A stretch of 64,000 nucleotides of DNA from NCBI GenBank assembly GCA_036426205.1, contig CM071573.1, forward strand, positions 71,425,240-71,489,239, given 5' to 3'. Made by a program: the position numbers and the translations under genes. Source of the stretch: Ascaphus truei (Eukaryota; Chordata; Amphibia; Anura; Ascaphidae). The notes under the pieces were generated by a model. The model had not been told where the DNA came from. It worked only from the letters and a program-made list of their open reading frames with translations, and made no database searches. The first letter of the stretch is position 1; every line of letters starts with the position of its first letter. Below, piece by piece: positions 32,226 to 44,110 of this stretch.

Positions 32226-33171
32226 GGAATGGATTGATAATAGGTGAGAAGAAAGAAAGAATCCCTTTAGTGTGGCACTAAGGAAAGTGTACCCTAATTA
32301 AAACTTAAATTGTATTGTAAACTGATTAAAATAGATTGTTTGGAGAAACCACATACATCAAACAAACAAATAATAATTAAAAGACGGAGGGGTGTGGTAG
32401 GGTGTTTAATGGAGGTGTTATTATATACAGTGGTTGACAAATCACCAAAAAATCTACTCGCCACACAAAAAAATCTACTCGCCACCTAGTACCAAACGTG
32501 TGCTGCTTGGGCCAATATTTACTCGCCCGGGGGTTAAATCCACTCGCCCGGGGCGAGCAAATGTATAGGTTTGTCGAACACTGATTATATATAAATACCT
32601 CTTTAATCAAATCTTAATAGACCCTAGAATATTGGTGGTCTCTATACCAAAGGTAAGTATGGGTACTCACAGTGATAGGATATCTCTGAAGCCCTGTGAC
32701 CATTACAGTTGAATGGGGTAAAGGCAGTTGAATGTATTTGTCTGCTGGATGAAAAGTTAGGCTGCGAACCTGCTGCGGCCGGCGGGGCACGCGGCCGCGG
32801 ACCACCAGACCCTTGCCCGAAAGGTCCCTGCCCCCGCTGCCTCCTTCCGGCAGGGCTGACTACGTACTGTAATGGTCACAGGGGTTCAGAGATATCCTAT
32901 CACTGTGAGTACCCATACTTACCTTTGGTATAGAGACCACCCATATTCTAGGGTCTATTAAGATTTGATTAAAGAGGTATTTATATATAACACCTCCATT
33001 AAACACCCTACCACACCTCTCCTTCTTTTCATTATTATTTGTTTGTTTTATGTATGTGGTTTCTTCAAACAGTCTATTTTAATCAGTTTACAATAAAATT
33101 TAAGTTTTAAATAGGGTGCACGTTCCTTAGTGCCACACTAAAGGGATTCTTTCTTTCCTCTCACCCATTCC
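32226..33171. repeat. Large foldback element (about 946 bp inverted repeat)
   Basis: Outer termini gagaagaaagaaagaatccc and its counterpart gggattctttctttcctctc. Arms run inward through taaactgattaaaatagatt, aataccaaaggtaagtatgg-type text and ctgtgaccattacagt, meeting around a GC-rich loop (about 32716-32864, with gctgcggccggcggggcacg). The left arm is longer because it contains a 156-bp hAT-like insertion (32428-32583). Confidence 0.9.
32428..32583. mobile_element. Small hAT-like MITE in one arm of a foldback, 8-bp duplication
   Basis: Starts cagtggttgacaaatcacc and ends ggtttgtcgaacactg. The octamer attatata flanks both sides (32420-32427 and 32584-32591). Inside, aaaatctactcgccac and related actcgcccgggg units repeat. 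Confidence 0.88.
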
Positions 33172-33640
33172 TTCATTAGACCAGTTATTACTATAAAATG
33201 AACCGTGTTTTATTCCTCCCAGAATATAGATATATTTTAAAGCCGCAATCCCGCCCAAGATGGGCATTGATTTTTTTTACATACAATTGAATCTGGCTCT
33301 GCATCAGTCTCAGCTCCTGGGATACCCCGGTTTGTGAGACACTTACAGTGTTTCTTGCCAGTGCACTGCTTGGATATTCAAAGATGGTATCCCCGGGCCA
33401 TCCAAGAGAAAGCCACAATGTAATCAGTGGCGACTTCCTATTGGCGACCATTTTATATCACCCAGTAGGGAGAGAAAGAACCAGCACCCATAACTGTCAG
33501 TATCACAGGAAACAGGGGGATCCCGGAGCTTAGAATAACCCAGTTCCAATTATGTAAAAAATCAATAAAAAAGGCTTAGCCGGTTAGTAAGGTATTTCTG
33601 AAAATTGGTTACCTGGGAAGGGATTGTATATTCAGCCGTA
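33172..33640. other. Intergenic, no recognised element
   Basis: Unassigned sequence. ORFs of about 60-86 codons on both strands show no family resemblance. Confidence 0.4.
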
Positions 33641-34334
33641 GGCTAGGTCCCCAGTGGCCGTGGCTGCGACAGCCTGCGCGGCAGACACAAGGTACAGCTC
33701 TCTATGGGGCTGGCCCCAGTAGCTGCCTGCGCTCCCCGGCACAAGCCGCGATGCGCGATTGCCTTTGCCAAAAGACAATCATTCTGTCTTTTGGCGCGGC
33801 GGCTGAGCATTGGCCACGTCATGGCAGCGGTTCAGCCAATTAGGGCGGACCAGCCACGTGAAGTCATGGCCGCGCCCCCGCCACGGTTCCCCGTCTCGAG
33901 TTCCCAGTAGTCCACCTGGTCGTGCTGATGCTGGGAACGAGCGCCCCCAGGCACCCCGTCGCACCCGCACTGGGGCCTTAGCCTTAGGCTGAGGCCCCAG
34001 TACCTCCGCTGCACGCGCACCCGCGAGACTGGCGGGGCGTGCAGCCAATTCCCCAGTCTGCAGTGAGCTGCAGGAAGAGAGACCAGGGGGGGCGGAGTGA
34101 CGGGGCGCGGCCATGACGTCACCCGGCAGGTTCGCCCTCATTGGCTGAACCGCGGGTGGCGTGGCTTAGCGCTCCGTCGCGAGTCCTGCTCTCAATTCTA
34201 TTGAGAGCAGGAGCAACTCTCGCCACAGCGCTGCGGCCCCTCCTCGCAGCGGGACCGGCGGCATTGAGGGGGGGGCTCTCGTCCCTGCAGCGTCCGCCAC
34301 AGCGGGCGCTGCAGTACCCAGCGGGGACCAGGCC
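33641..34334. mobile_element. Tandem pair of GC-rich MITEs (family B) sharing a TTA
   Basis: Unit 1 (33641-33983) runs from ggctaggtccccagtggccg to ctggggccttagcc. Unit 2 (33987-34334) runs from ggctgaggccccagtacctc to cggggaccaggcc. A single TTA (33984-33986) separates them and another follows at 34335. Strongly CpG-rich, which mimics a CpG island, but the inverted termini show a transposon origin. Confidence 0.75.
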
Positions 34335-34499
34335 TTAGAATAAAACTGCCTGTACAATGTAGAGCAATGAAAGAGAAAGAACATCTGCAGTATATAAGAA
34401 TAGGTAGGAGGTGCATTCACAGAGCAATACTGCCACACAGTGGATATGTACTACCACTACAAGCTGTGTAACTAATATACAGGATGGGGATTCATGCTT

Positions 34500-34808
34500 A
34501 AATAATAATCCCTGAAGAACAGGGCATTATTGGCCAGTAATGCCCTGTTCTGAGGGGATTATTACTATTATAGGCTAAATGTAGGCTTATTTAATAAATA
34601 ATAGACACTTTTGTATAGTTAAATAGATTTTTTTATTAAAATAAAATGGTAAACACATGAAACCACCTCTATATACTCTTACACTGCAGATATCTATATC
34701 CACACACTGCCACCCCCTCTGTGTACACACACACACACAGCAGCTCACACACAAACTGCTGTTACACAGACACACACACAAAACAGCACACCACACACAA
34801 CACAGTGC

Positions 34809-34847
<39 letters not shown>

Positions 34848-35205
34848 ACCTCTATACACAACACACTTACTTCTTTGCAGTCTCTCCCCCCCCTCCCCAT
34901 TCAACTGAATCTGCTCAGAAAATCTCAGTCAGCTCGGGAGGGGGAGGAGTCAAACCGTGGCTGATACTTTTTGACCAATCCCCTGCCATGTCTCAGAGCT
35001 TTTACTTAATTCAAACCAATCCCCTGCCCTGTCTCAGCTGTTTTGAAAGCTGATTGGCTGGAAATAAACAGATTGAAAACTGCATTTTACAAGCTGATGA
35101 AATTCAGGGCATTACTGTGGATAATGCCCAGAATTTTAACCAATCAGAGAGCAGAGTTTTCAATAATGCCCTGAATTTTACTGCTTTAGCCTATAATATA
35201 TAATA
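34500..35205. repeat. Foldback region around CA microsatellites
   Basis: A hairpin at 34507-34563 (ccctgaagaacagggcatta with taatgccctgttctgagggg). A second inverted pair lies at 35102-35190 around cagggcatta and taatgccctgaatttta. The outer tataggctaaa and tttagcctata may be terminal repeats. The middle holds CA tracts (34720-34850). Confidence 0.55.
34720..34860 (+). repeat. (CA)n microsatellite, interrupted
   Basis: acacacac runs at 34725-34739, 34767-34780 and 34814-34845, with short interruptions. Confidence 0.93.
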
Positions 35206-36289
35206 TAATCATGCGTCAAACACATTTCAGTATCTATAAAGCCTGTCAGCTTGTGTTCACAGTGCCTTAAAAATAGTGATACCGCACTTGACTTAAAAGA
35301 AAATCTATATTTATAAACATTTGGAACAAAACTAATTGGACTGTATATTAGAAGGATTAAAGGCTTTTGGACGCATTATTTAAATAGGAAGTGAGCGAAT
35401 AGAAATTCTATTTCTTTCTCATTACAATGAAAGTGGAATTGTATTTGTAAATAAATAGAATTAGTGGCTCTCTCGGTGTAGAAATGAAAATATAGCAGTG
35501 GTGTTCGAGCACTGCCCTCAGGTACAGATTGGATTGTTTTTAGCTCAGCTGGGTGTTAAGGTAAGTTTTTATTTCAAGTTAGCTGTATTTTGGAATAGTA
35601 GGAACCTCTGGCTCACTGATCTTCTGCACGTTTCCCTTTTAAAAGTTAGGCATAATATATAGGTCAGATGTTTATACAAGGCTGAATAATACACGTAGAA
35701 AGGTACCGTCTGAAGCTTCCTTTTCAACTTATGGTCAGGAATTTTCAGCAAATTATTTAACCAGATCATTCAACACAGTATCTCTGACTGTGCAATTTTG
35801 TAACTTATATAGTCAAATTATTTGCAACTCTATAGGAAGGACTAATAACAATCACGTTGTCAGTATTTCTCTTGTCACTCACTTTCAGTCATTTATTTCT
35901 GAGTGTGCTTTCAAAAAAGAGTAGTATATCTATATTTTTCTTTCATATTGTCCTTTTTATTGGGTCCAAAGTCAGACACTAGCACCCATGAAATGTAAAC
36001 AATAGCAGTAATAATAATAATACTTGATTTGTATTTTTGGTAGATATTCAGTGTCCTTTAAATTACAGAGCAATACACAACTCACGAGGACTTCTCCCCA
36101 AATAGCTTGCAATCTTACCTGAAAGCTTTTGCCAATAAATTGAGAATCTTTTGAAGTATCTTTGGCCTTTGTTTATAAGGATTTATCAGAGGTACATCCA
36201 CCCCAGTTACACTGTGTATAACAAAGCAGCTACTAGTGAAAAATGTAAAAAAATAAACGATATTAAGGCCCTTGTTTGGGTTTGCAATA
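35206..36289. other. Intergenic, AT-rich, no recognised element
   Basis: No gene or repeat recognised apart from a short (ATA)n at 36011-36021. Confidence 0.4.
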
Positions 36290-37000
36290 CAGTTAGGCTT
36301 GTCAGGTGTCCAGTATTGAACTGGACTGTCCTGTATTTGGTTCAGTAAAAAATGAGGTAATACTGGACATTTATGTGTCCGGTATTACCTCTCTGGACAT
36401 GACCTGACCGGCTTGGGGGGCTGCAGGATTTCACTGAGCAGGAACAGAGCAGGGCTAGGGGGCTGGGCAGCTTCCTCCATCCTGATTGGCTGCATTATCC
36501 AGCAGCAGCCAATCAGGAGGAGGTTTTAGGAGCCTGGGGTGGGGCCAAGGAGAGTAGGAAACAGCCTGTGTGTGTGTGCCTCGAGCGCGTCGCACCTTTC
36601 ACCATTGTGTCCAGGACCGGCAACAGCGCAACCAAGCATGCTTTACTATAGCGACTGCAAAGCTGGATAGGTTGAGCTGTGACTTGCTACAGCGGTGATT
36701 GAGGGTTCCGGCAGTGCTGTGCCACGTAGGCCACGATTATAGCAGATGCAGCTGAGCGGCAGCGCAATGGGGTCACGTCACCCTGCGCTGCCACCGAGCG
36801 GCATCTCGATCAAGAAACCTCGGCACTGAAGGAGACAGGAGAGTAGACAAGGGGGCATAGTGGAGGCGTGGCCGTGAGCGGTTCGCCCTCATTGGCTGAA
36901 CCGCTCACGTGACGCGCCCATCGCCTGCCAAAACCTACTTTGGAAATCTCTTCAAGAGTCAGCCGCCCTGCTGCTCCAGGCGGCGCACACGCCGCTACAG
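36290..37000. repeat. Unassigned interspersed repeat, GC-rich
   Basis: Contains a stem around ggtgtccagtattgaactgg and tggacatttatgtgtccggt, then a GC-rich part with a foldback (ggttcgccctcattggctga), text also present at 34130 and 50030. That shared gccctcattgg text suggests a piece of GC-rich MITE family B. Confidence 0.45.
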
Positions 37001-37512
37001 GTACTGTATGTTTGGTTTAATAGTTTATTTGTGCTTTGTTATCCGGCCTCACGGCATCATGCTATGCGATGATGCAGGTGATTTTAGCCATAATCACAGA
37101 CTTACTTTGGCATGGGGGGTGTATCGCAGAGCGGGTAAGCAGCCACTAACCTCTGGAGTTGCTGGGGTTCTGTGTGTTGTTTGTTAACTTATTTTCAGCT
37201 GGTCTCAGCTGTTGGAGGGCAGTGGCTCCTCCTTCCCAGGGTTTAAGCTCCCCCCCCACTTCCCAAGTCAGCAGGTCTTTTTTTTATCATACTGGATATA
37301 GATCCAATGTGGTATTTTTCCCTCCTAGTAGAGGTATATGAGAATTGTAATTCTAATAGAGGTATATTAGTATTTTATCTGGTAGTGTTAGGACCTGCAA
37401 ACTGAGTCTGCCTTGACGTGGCTTGCAGTCTTACGATGCTTTGTCCAAAGGGTTAAACTAAATGACCTTTTTTCAAGAGAATATATAAGTATTTTCCTGT
37501 GTATTTTTGTCA

Positions 37513-38030
37513 TATTGGATGTAGCATTGGGCTTCTCTGTCACTCTCACTCAATACCCTCCTCTCACCCCCCTCGCTCACTCACCCCACCCCTCTCTCAA
37601 TCCCCTCCTCTCACTCAATTCCCCTTCCTCTCTCACACAATCCATGCCACTCCTATCACTCAGCCTCCCCCCCTATCACATTCAACTTGCACCCCACCAC
37701 AGTCAAATTCCACCCCCCACTCAAAACACAGACACACTTCCTCCCCCGCTTCCCACAACAATGAAACCTTCTTGGGGAGGCCTCCGGACCCATGTTGGTA
37801 AATGCGGAAGTTGGGCCTGACAACTGGACGGGCGCAACTGCCTACACTGACCAGTGGGGGCGGAGGGATTGGGGTGAATACACCGTCGCAGCAGCTGGGG
37901 AGAGGTGGAACCCGGCAGCTGTACGTAGATGTTGGGCCGACTACTGGCCGGGCCCCTCACAGCCACTGGGCCTGGGACAATTGTCCCAGCTCATCACCCT
38001 TGCCAGCGGCCCTGCTCTCAATTATGACAG
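37513..38030 (+). repeat. CT-rich simple sequence then GC-rich repeat
   Basis: 37530-37745 is (C/T)-rich with recurring ctcactcaa and cccctc units. 37760-38030 is an interspersed-repeat-like block with ggcctccggacccatgttgg and cctgggacaattgtcccagc, the latter palindromic. ORFs over it are compositional. Confidence 0.45.
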
Positions 38031-38055
38031 TATGTCAGGGGGAGGACTGTCTGTG

Positions 38056-38180
38056 AGAGTCTCTGTGTGTGTGTGTGTGTGTGTTTGTGAGAGACTGAGT
38101 GTAGTCTGTGAGAGTCGGAGAGTGTGGGTCTGTGTGTGTGTGTGTGTGTGTGTTTGTGAGTGTGGATCTCTCTGTTTGTG
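38056..38180 (+). repeat. GT microsatellites
   Basis: gtgtgt tracts at 38063-38085 and 38130-38153, with degenerate gt-rich flanks. Confidence 0.9.
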
Positions 38181-38219
38181 TGAGTTTGTATGTGTAACTC
38201 CTCTACTTTTGGCTCTCAG

Positions 38220-38800
38220 ACTTATAGCTGAGGCTGGGGCCTGAGTCCCTCTTAATAACTTACTTTGCCCCACATAGCCTATGGTCAGACGGCAGGAATA
38301 ACACAGACACAGTATGAACGATGCAACTAGATTGCCGACACCTTACTGACTAGTACCTCGAGGATCACTGCACATAGTATGCAGGGTAATAGATAATCCC
38401 CAAATAACGCTGTGTGGGTGTGAGTAAGTGTCCGTGGTGTAGTAACCACCCAATCCTGGGTAGGTTGGCTTGGGATGGTGCTGGCACGCTGCAGGAGCTT
38501 GTTGTGTACTGAACCTGTTGCAGGCCTGTGCTTTTCGAAAAAGGTGCTTTGGTACCACGGTGCTTTTACAGCCGTTGAGGGTTCCCTCCAGCGGCGCTTG
38601 GACTCTCGCGCCACATCTGGAACTGTAGCTCTCTCCAGCTGCAGACCTTGACTGGACATGATAGCACTCAGGTCCGAGCATATCTGATCACACATGGCCA
38701 CCCCCCTTTCTAAAGGCTTCTCTCCCTCATAGTCCCTCCCCTACCACAGCCGTTGTTATTGGCTGCTCATGTTCATCACAGTCACATGTCCAGAGCACTT
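38220..38800. repeat. Unassigned repeat-like segment
   Basis: Two overlapping minus-strand ORFs (38327-38701) show no recognisable domain. The text, with ccacccaatcctgggtaggt and cggcgcttggactctcgcgc, looks like an LTR or other interspersed repeat but has no clear ends. Confidence 0.3.
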
Positions 38801-38857
38801 TGGATAGAAACCTGCCAGAGGGCAGTGTGACAGTGTGTGATCTCATTACACAGGAGG

Positions 38858-39086
38858 TTACGTGTGTGTGTGTGTGCGCGCGCCTGTTGGAGTGTGTGTC
38901 TGTGAGTGTGTATTGTGTGTTTGTGTCTGAGTCTGTGTTGTGTGTACGTGCTGGTGATAGTCTGTGTGCCTGTCTGTCTGAGACTGTGTGTGTGTGTGTG
39001 CGTGCAAGTATATTTGTGTATTCGAGTCTGTGTGTGTGTGTGTGTGTGTGTGTATCTGAGAGTCTATGTGTGTGTATCTGTGTGTC

Positions 39087-39120
<34 letters not shown>

Positions 39121-39180
39121 TGTGTGTGTATCTGAGAGTCTATGTGTGTGTGTCTATGAGAGAGAGAGAGTGTGTGTGTA
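38858..39180 (+). repeat. GT/GA-rich microsatellite cluster
   Basis: Mixed (GT)n with tctgagactgtgtgtg-type units and a pure (GA)n at 39090-39117. A second, shorter gtgtatctgagagtctatg-(GA)n unit at 39125-39170 duplicates the first. Confidence 0.92.
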
Positions 39181-39189
39181 TCTTTGAGC

Positions 39190-41031
39190 GACTGCTAGAA
39201 AACCTTGGCTCCTAAAAATTCTGTCTGGCTCATTAGCTTTTAAAATGTTTGTCTACCTCTGCCTGTCCAGATGGATTGCATCTTCAAACCAATCGCTGAA
39301 ATGAAGCAAGAACCACACCTTTAATTGTATTTTATTTTTTTATTAGACTAGGAAATATAATTTATTGCATAAAAATTAATTTGTTACAATAGGAATGCTA
39401 ACCTTTATTTACAATTTGTAGTTTACAGAATTAACAGACAGGTGTTTGGAGGGGTCAGGAGAATGAAGGAGCAGGTGTGAGGCAGACAGCCAGAAAATGC
39501 CACCGTCTATAACAGAGATCGTCCCACACCAGACCCACAAGTAGGTGGAAATGGAAATGAAATTGGAACAGCCATTGGATATGGTTCAAGAAAGGAGTCA
39601 TGGGATAAAAAGCCTGCGGCATAGAAGGGGTTTTAGTTCCCTGATAGAAAAGCAAACACCAACTCCACAGTAACAAAACAGGAATATGGGATCTTTACAA
39701 TACTCATTTGCTTATTGTGTACCCTAATTTAATGTGAGCAGCTTTGATATTTTAAATATGCAATAAAAAGACACCCTAGCTTTGATTATTCCTCCCCGTT
39801 AGCTTGCTATTTGCTGTCCTATCTTGTGCAGATTACGCCTGTATGTGTCACATATGCTCATACATCAACTTCCTCCCCCCGTTTGCCTATTTTTGTTTAC
39901 TGCCAGAACAAATACTCATGTATGTGCTACCCATCAGCTGACTTAAGAAATGTCTCCAATGATTAATGTACATATGATGATACTGGATGGTAAAGACCCA
40001 CATTTCCACTCTTTCAGACCACACAGGGATGTATTTAAAAATATTTACTATGCTCTCCCGCATTCATGCACAGTACGGTCATTTTTTTGAATGCACTTCA
40101 AATCCTATGTTGTAGCTTCGCCCCAGTTACAGTAATTACTAGCAGCAGTAAAACAAGTGTCTTATAATACGTGTTCACCATCTCTGCCAAAGTAAGCTTC
40201 TCTGTTATTTTCATTCAAGCCAAGCAATTCTGCACCCTGCTTCCTCTAATCACCTCCTTGGAGATATACTGGTAGCATTGCGTGGTGGGTGAGTTAGGGT
40301 GATCGAAGGGTGTGAAGGGGCCATTTCTAAGGATGAAGGGAGCAGTTCATGGAACACTGGTGTCTGTCACATGCCATGTAATTGGGTAGGATCATTTTAT
40401 CTTTGTAATCTTCGACACCCCAATTCTAAATATTCCGGGGCCCAATTTGCTAAGCGGTGCTAAGCGGTAATGCGCCACTCACACAAATGAGCTGCATGGT
40501 GCCTTATGGCGTAGCACTGCTTAGTAAATGTTGCCCCACAGTGTCTAATGTATTAATTGGCACTGAAATCAGGCATCCCGTAAGGCTACACAGTTTAAGT
40601 CAATGCCTCCACTTTTGACCCTCTTACATGCAATGTGATTTGTACTCCAAGATAGAGAGTGAGATATTACACTCATACGTGTACAAACCATGTGCATACG
40701 CCTCCTTTCACAACAATTCTGCAGAAAATAAATGCATCGCTACACAGTTTTAATAAAAAGAGAATCGCTCTGCACAATACCCTGAAAAAGGTACCATCAG
40801 TTATTGACCCTATCTTATCAATGAAGTCCTTATGGGCCTTGTCACTTATCAGTCAACACAAACCACCATTGTAAAAACCAGCTGCAAAGTTTTGCCAATT
40901 TTTGAATAACTTTGCCAAGCATTACCATAGGAATGCCCATGTCTATTGTATTTCCACAGGAATACTACACGCTAGAGGCTCAGACCAGTGGCATATTTAT
41001 ATTCTTAATACAATTTCAGTATTTTACAGCC
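39190..41031. other. Intergenic, no recognised element
   Basis: AT-rich sequence with no gene or repeat that I recognise on either strand. Confidence 0.4.
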
Positions 41032-41244
41032 CAGGAGTGGACAACTCCTGTCCTCAACGTCCACCAACAGGTCAGGTTTTGAGGATATCCCTGCTTCAGC
41101 ACAGGTGGCTCAATCAGTCCCTGTTTCAGCACAAGTTCTGCAGTCTTCGACTGAGCCACTGATTGAGTCACTTGTGCTGAAGCAGGGATATCCTGAAAAA
41201 CTGACCTTTTGGTGGCCCTTAAGGACTGCAGTTGGCCACTCCTG
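41032..41244. mobile_element. hAT-like MITE, family A (copy 4)
   Basis: Starts caggagtggacaactcctgt and ends gttggccactcctg. Internal foldback tatccctgcttcagcacagg with cttgtgctgaagcagggata. Flanking octamers ttacagcc and ctgtagcc match at five of eight bases. Confidence 0.7.
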
Positions 41245-43694
41245 CTGTAGCCCAAGCATTAATAACATGCCAAGAAGTCTCAAAACGATGGCATTGCCCC
41301 ATTATCACCTCACAACAGCTATCTGAGTTCATAAAGAGTTACCATAAGACTTCGTTGATGCTGTAACAAAACAAACTAACATCACTGCCTTTTATTGAAA
41401 AAATACAGTACCCAACAGTGTAAGTGCCAGACAGCATTATAAAAGAAATGATTAAGTAGAAGGGTTTCTAACTACAACAACAACAACAATTACTCCTTAT
41501 GCTTCTTAGTTTCATTTGACTGCTAGAAAAAATATCTGTTTAAAAATAGCCTATGACGTGGCAGCTCTGAGACACAGCTCTGCCATTGCTTCTTAACACT
41601 TATACGACTGTTTTTTTTTTTACATCTAGCTGACGCCCGTCAGTTATTGTGCTTTGTCCTTTAACTGTGTTCCATATGTGCACCTTATCACCCTGATTTA
41701 TTGGCGCTGTGTGCGACTGCCTATGATTCATCCTATCCTTCGAAACCTGGAGTAGGCCGTCCTGATTCCAGAATTTCCAAGTTGAATTATTATTGTTAAG
41801 TGAGATTTTAGCAATCCTAGGTTACTGCTCATTTTAAATATCAGAATGACTAATGACCAAAGCTGCCGATCGATTGATTCGCCTGTAATCGATCGGCGAA
41901 GATCCAGCTTACTAGTGTTCAATAAAAGGATGCCTTTCAGTTTCAATAAATCCTTCCATCAGTGTAACTCAGTAGCTACAATGTATTCTTAAATTACTAT
42001 GATAACATTATCTATTGTTACAGTTTGCAACTCAAACTGCTGGGAATATTGGCAACAAATGATCACAAACAGGAAACTGTTGCAAATATCTTGCACTGCT
42101 GGGGAAGTGTGTAAAACCTGCTATAGAAATCAAAGGGATGCTCAGTGTATTAAAACTCGTTAAAAATTGAATTAATAAAAAAAATACTACAGAACTGATT
42201 TATAAAAAAAAACAAAAAACATGTAGGATATTGCTTGGATCGCCTCTTTAACCTCTTTGCTACCTGAAACCCATGTAGTTCATTTCTTTGAACAGGTGAA
42301 CAACATGAAATTGTGCTGTCCTAGTCCTGACATAATACTGATCTGCTAAATAGTAATGGGAGCAGAGTTATTTGAAAAATGTCTGCGTGTTGGAGGAGAA
42401 CGGAGTGTGCCCGGATCTTTTTTTACTGTTTTTGTCTATATCATACATTTATGGGGCCATATTTCAAAGGCAAAACAAGGTTTAATTCTCAGGAAAATGT
42501 ACTGCACTAGAAGTATCAAAGAAAGAAATTCCATCGATTATCAAAAAACATTTCTTTGATACATCAGGTGTTATTCATTTGCACTTTTATTCTTGGGTAC
42601 CATTCAGAATACTTATTTTCCCAGGAACCAACACAGCGTATAGCAGCCTCTCCCCAGCATGTTGTGACTTCTGACTAGCAGAAGATTTGCACCAGTAAAG
42701 TAGCACAAGGAAGATGTCTAACACTAATTCAGTTTAAATGTGTGTGAAGTCCATTTCTAACACGTTTACCTTTTAAACTACTTTATTTTGTTTATCCTCC
42801 CCCTGTACATGATAAAACAGTACTGTACACAACTAAATGTATTCCTTGCTGGTATTTTATTACTATTTTTTTTTTTTTTTTTTTTTACAAAGGAGATGAT
42901 TCAAATAAATTGAAGGGCGGTGGGGGAAAAAACACTTAAAAAAATAAATAAAAAAGAAAGCAGAGAGACTGTGTAATACTGAGTTGAGTATAAAAAGGTA
43001 ATTCACTTTTTTTTTTTACGATAAGCCTGTGTTGTCTTTAGGACATTGAGATGAAGCGCGTTAGCTTTTGTACTAAGGAATGCAGAGTCTCATATTAAAG
43101 GACGCCTGGAAATCGGCATTCCCGTTCACTTTCTTTAGGGGTAAAGGGAAACGCAGAACTTCAAAGCACGAACAGAGACTGGTGCAAAGCAGAAAATACA
43201 CGGGGCTTCTATAAACTCTGAATAATGTGCAAAATGCATAAAGCACTGAAAGAAATGCTGTCTGTTCAGTATTTGATATTGTTGCCGTGCACATGTCTAC
43301 CGCTAAACAGCAGAGCCCCAAGTTGTTCCCCAAAAATATAAAATATATGTCATTCTTCGTACTGCAAAATATATGTTAGGGAAATAAAAGGACTTGTTTT
43401 ATACTGGCTGACAAGTTGTTATTCCGTTTCAGAAGGCACACTTAGTGTAAAGACTTCTTTATGCAGTTGAACTGTCTGTTCACAATTGAACCCTCAATTA
43501 AATCTAGGAGAGCACTGTATTTTAGTTTCTATTAAAAATCCCCAACCTCACCAGTCTGTATCAAGCAGACATTAAAAGTCACCCCTCATTGTCACCCATT
43601 TCCTTTGTCTATTATGATGAAATTAATTTCTGTCTGTATTAAGACAAATATTTCATAACATTTTACAACCATCATTGGTCATCATCAATGTCTA
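41245..43694. other. Intergenic; diverged MITE remnant near 41850-42270
   Basis: A palindrome gatcgattgattcgcctgta / atcgatcggcgaag lies near 41868-41900. The stretch to 42270 resembles the inner part of the 7011 MITE (cagaactgatttataaaaaa). A poly(T) run lies at 42868-42887. No gene recognised. Confidence 0.4.
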
Positions 43695-44110
43695 ATGCAC
43701 TGTTTTTCAACAGTGGTTCCTCGGGCATCCCCAAAGGGCTTTCTCCAATTTTCAGGTCATTTGAAATTTGTACCAAATACAGAAGAATTTACAATGCATC
43801 TGATCTCAGACGCGCTATTAGAGAGTATTGAGGTTCCTTATAATTCATCTGATCTCAGACACACCATTAGAGTGGGTTGGGGTTCCTTACAATGCACATG
43901 ATCTCAGACAGACTATTAGAGAGGGTTGGGGTTCCTTACAATGCATCTCATCTCAGACACACCATTAGAGAGGGTTGGGGTTCCTTACAATGCATCTGAT
44001 GTAAGACGTGCTATTAGAGAGGTTGGAGTTCTATTAGAGAGGTTGGAGTTCTGCAGAATTTCATAATATAATTATAGGGTCCCTTAACCAAAAAAAGGTT
44101 GAAAGCCACC
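43695..44110 (+). repeat. MITE-like unit with internal 60-bp tandem repeats
   Basis: Four or five copies of a unit containing ttccttacaatgcatctgat and cagacacaccattagag between about 43785 and 44055. They are bounded by ttttcaacagtggttcctcg and aaaaaaaggttgaaagccac, which look like diverged inverted termini of a hAT-type element. Confidence 0.6.

Noticed and set aside
33641..34334. CpG island / promoter
   Set aside because: Inverted termini and TTA spacers show two GC-rich MITEs. The predicted SLC29A3 promoter at 21880-22070 fits better.
34587..34904. Cys/Val-rich ORF
   Set aside because: Direct translation of the CA/GT microsatellite.
37792..38244. 150-codon ORF over GC-rich and GT-repeat sequence
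   Set aside because: The C-terminal half is translated (GT)n and the first half is an interspersed repeat; no domain.
38327..38701. 124-codon minus-strand ORF
   Set aside because: No recognisable domain; overlapping frames are open to a similar length, and the region looks like an interspersed repeat.
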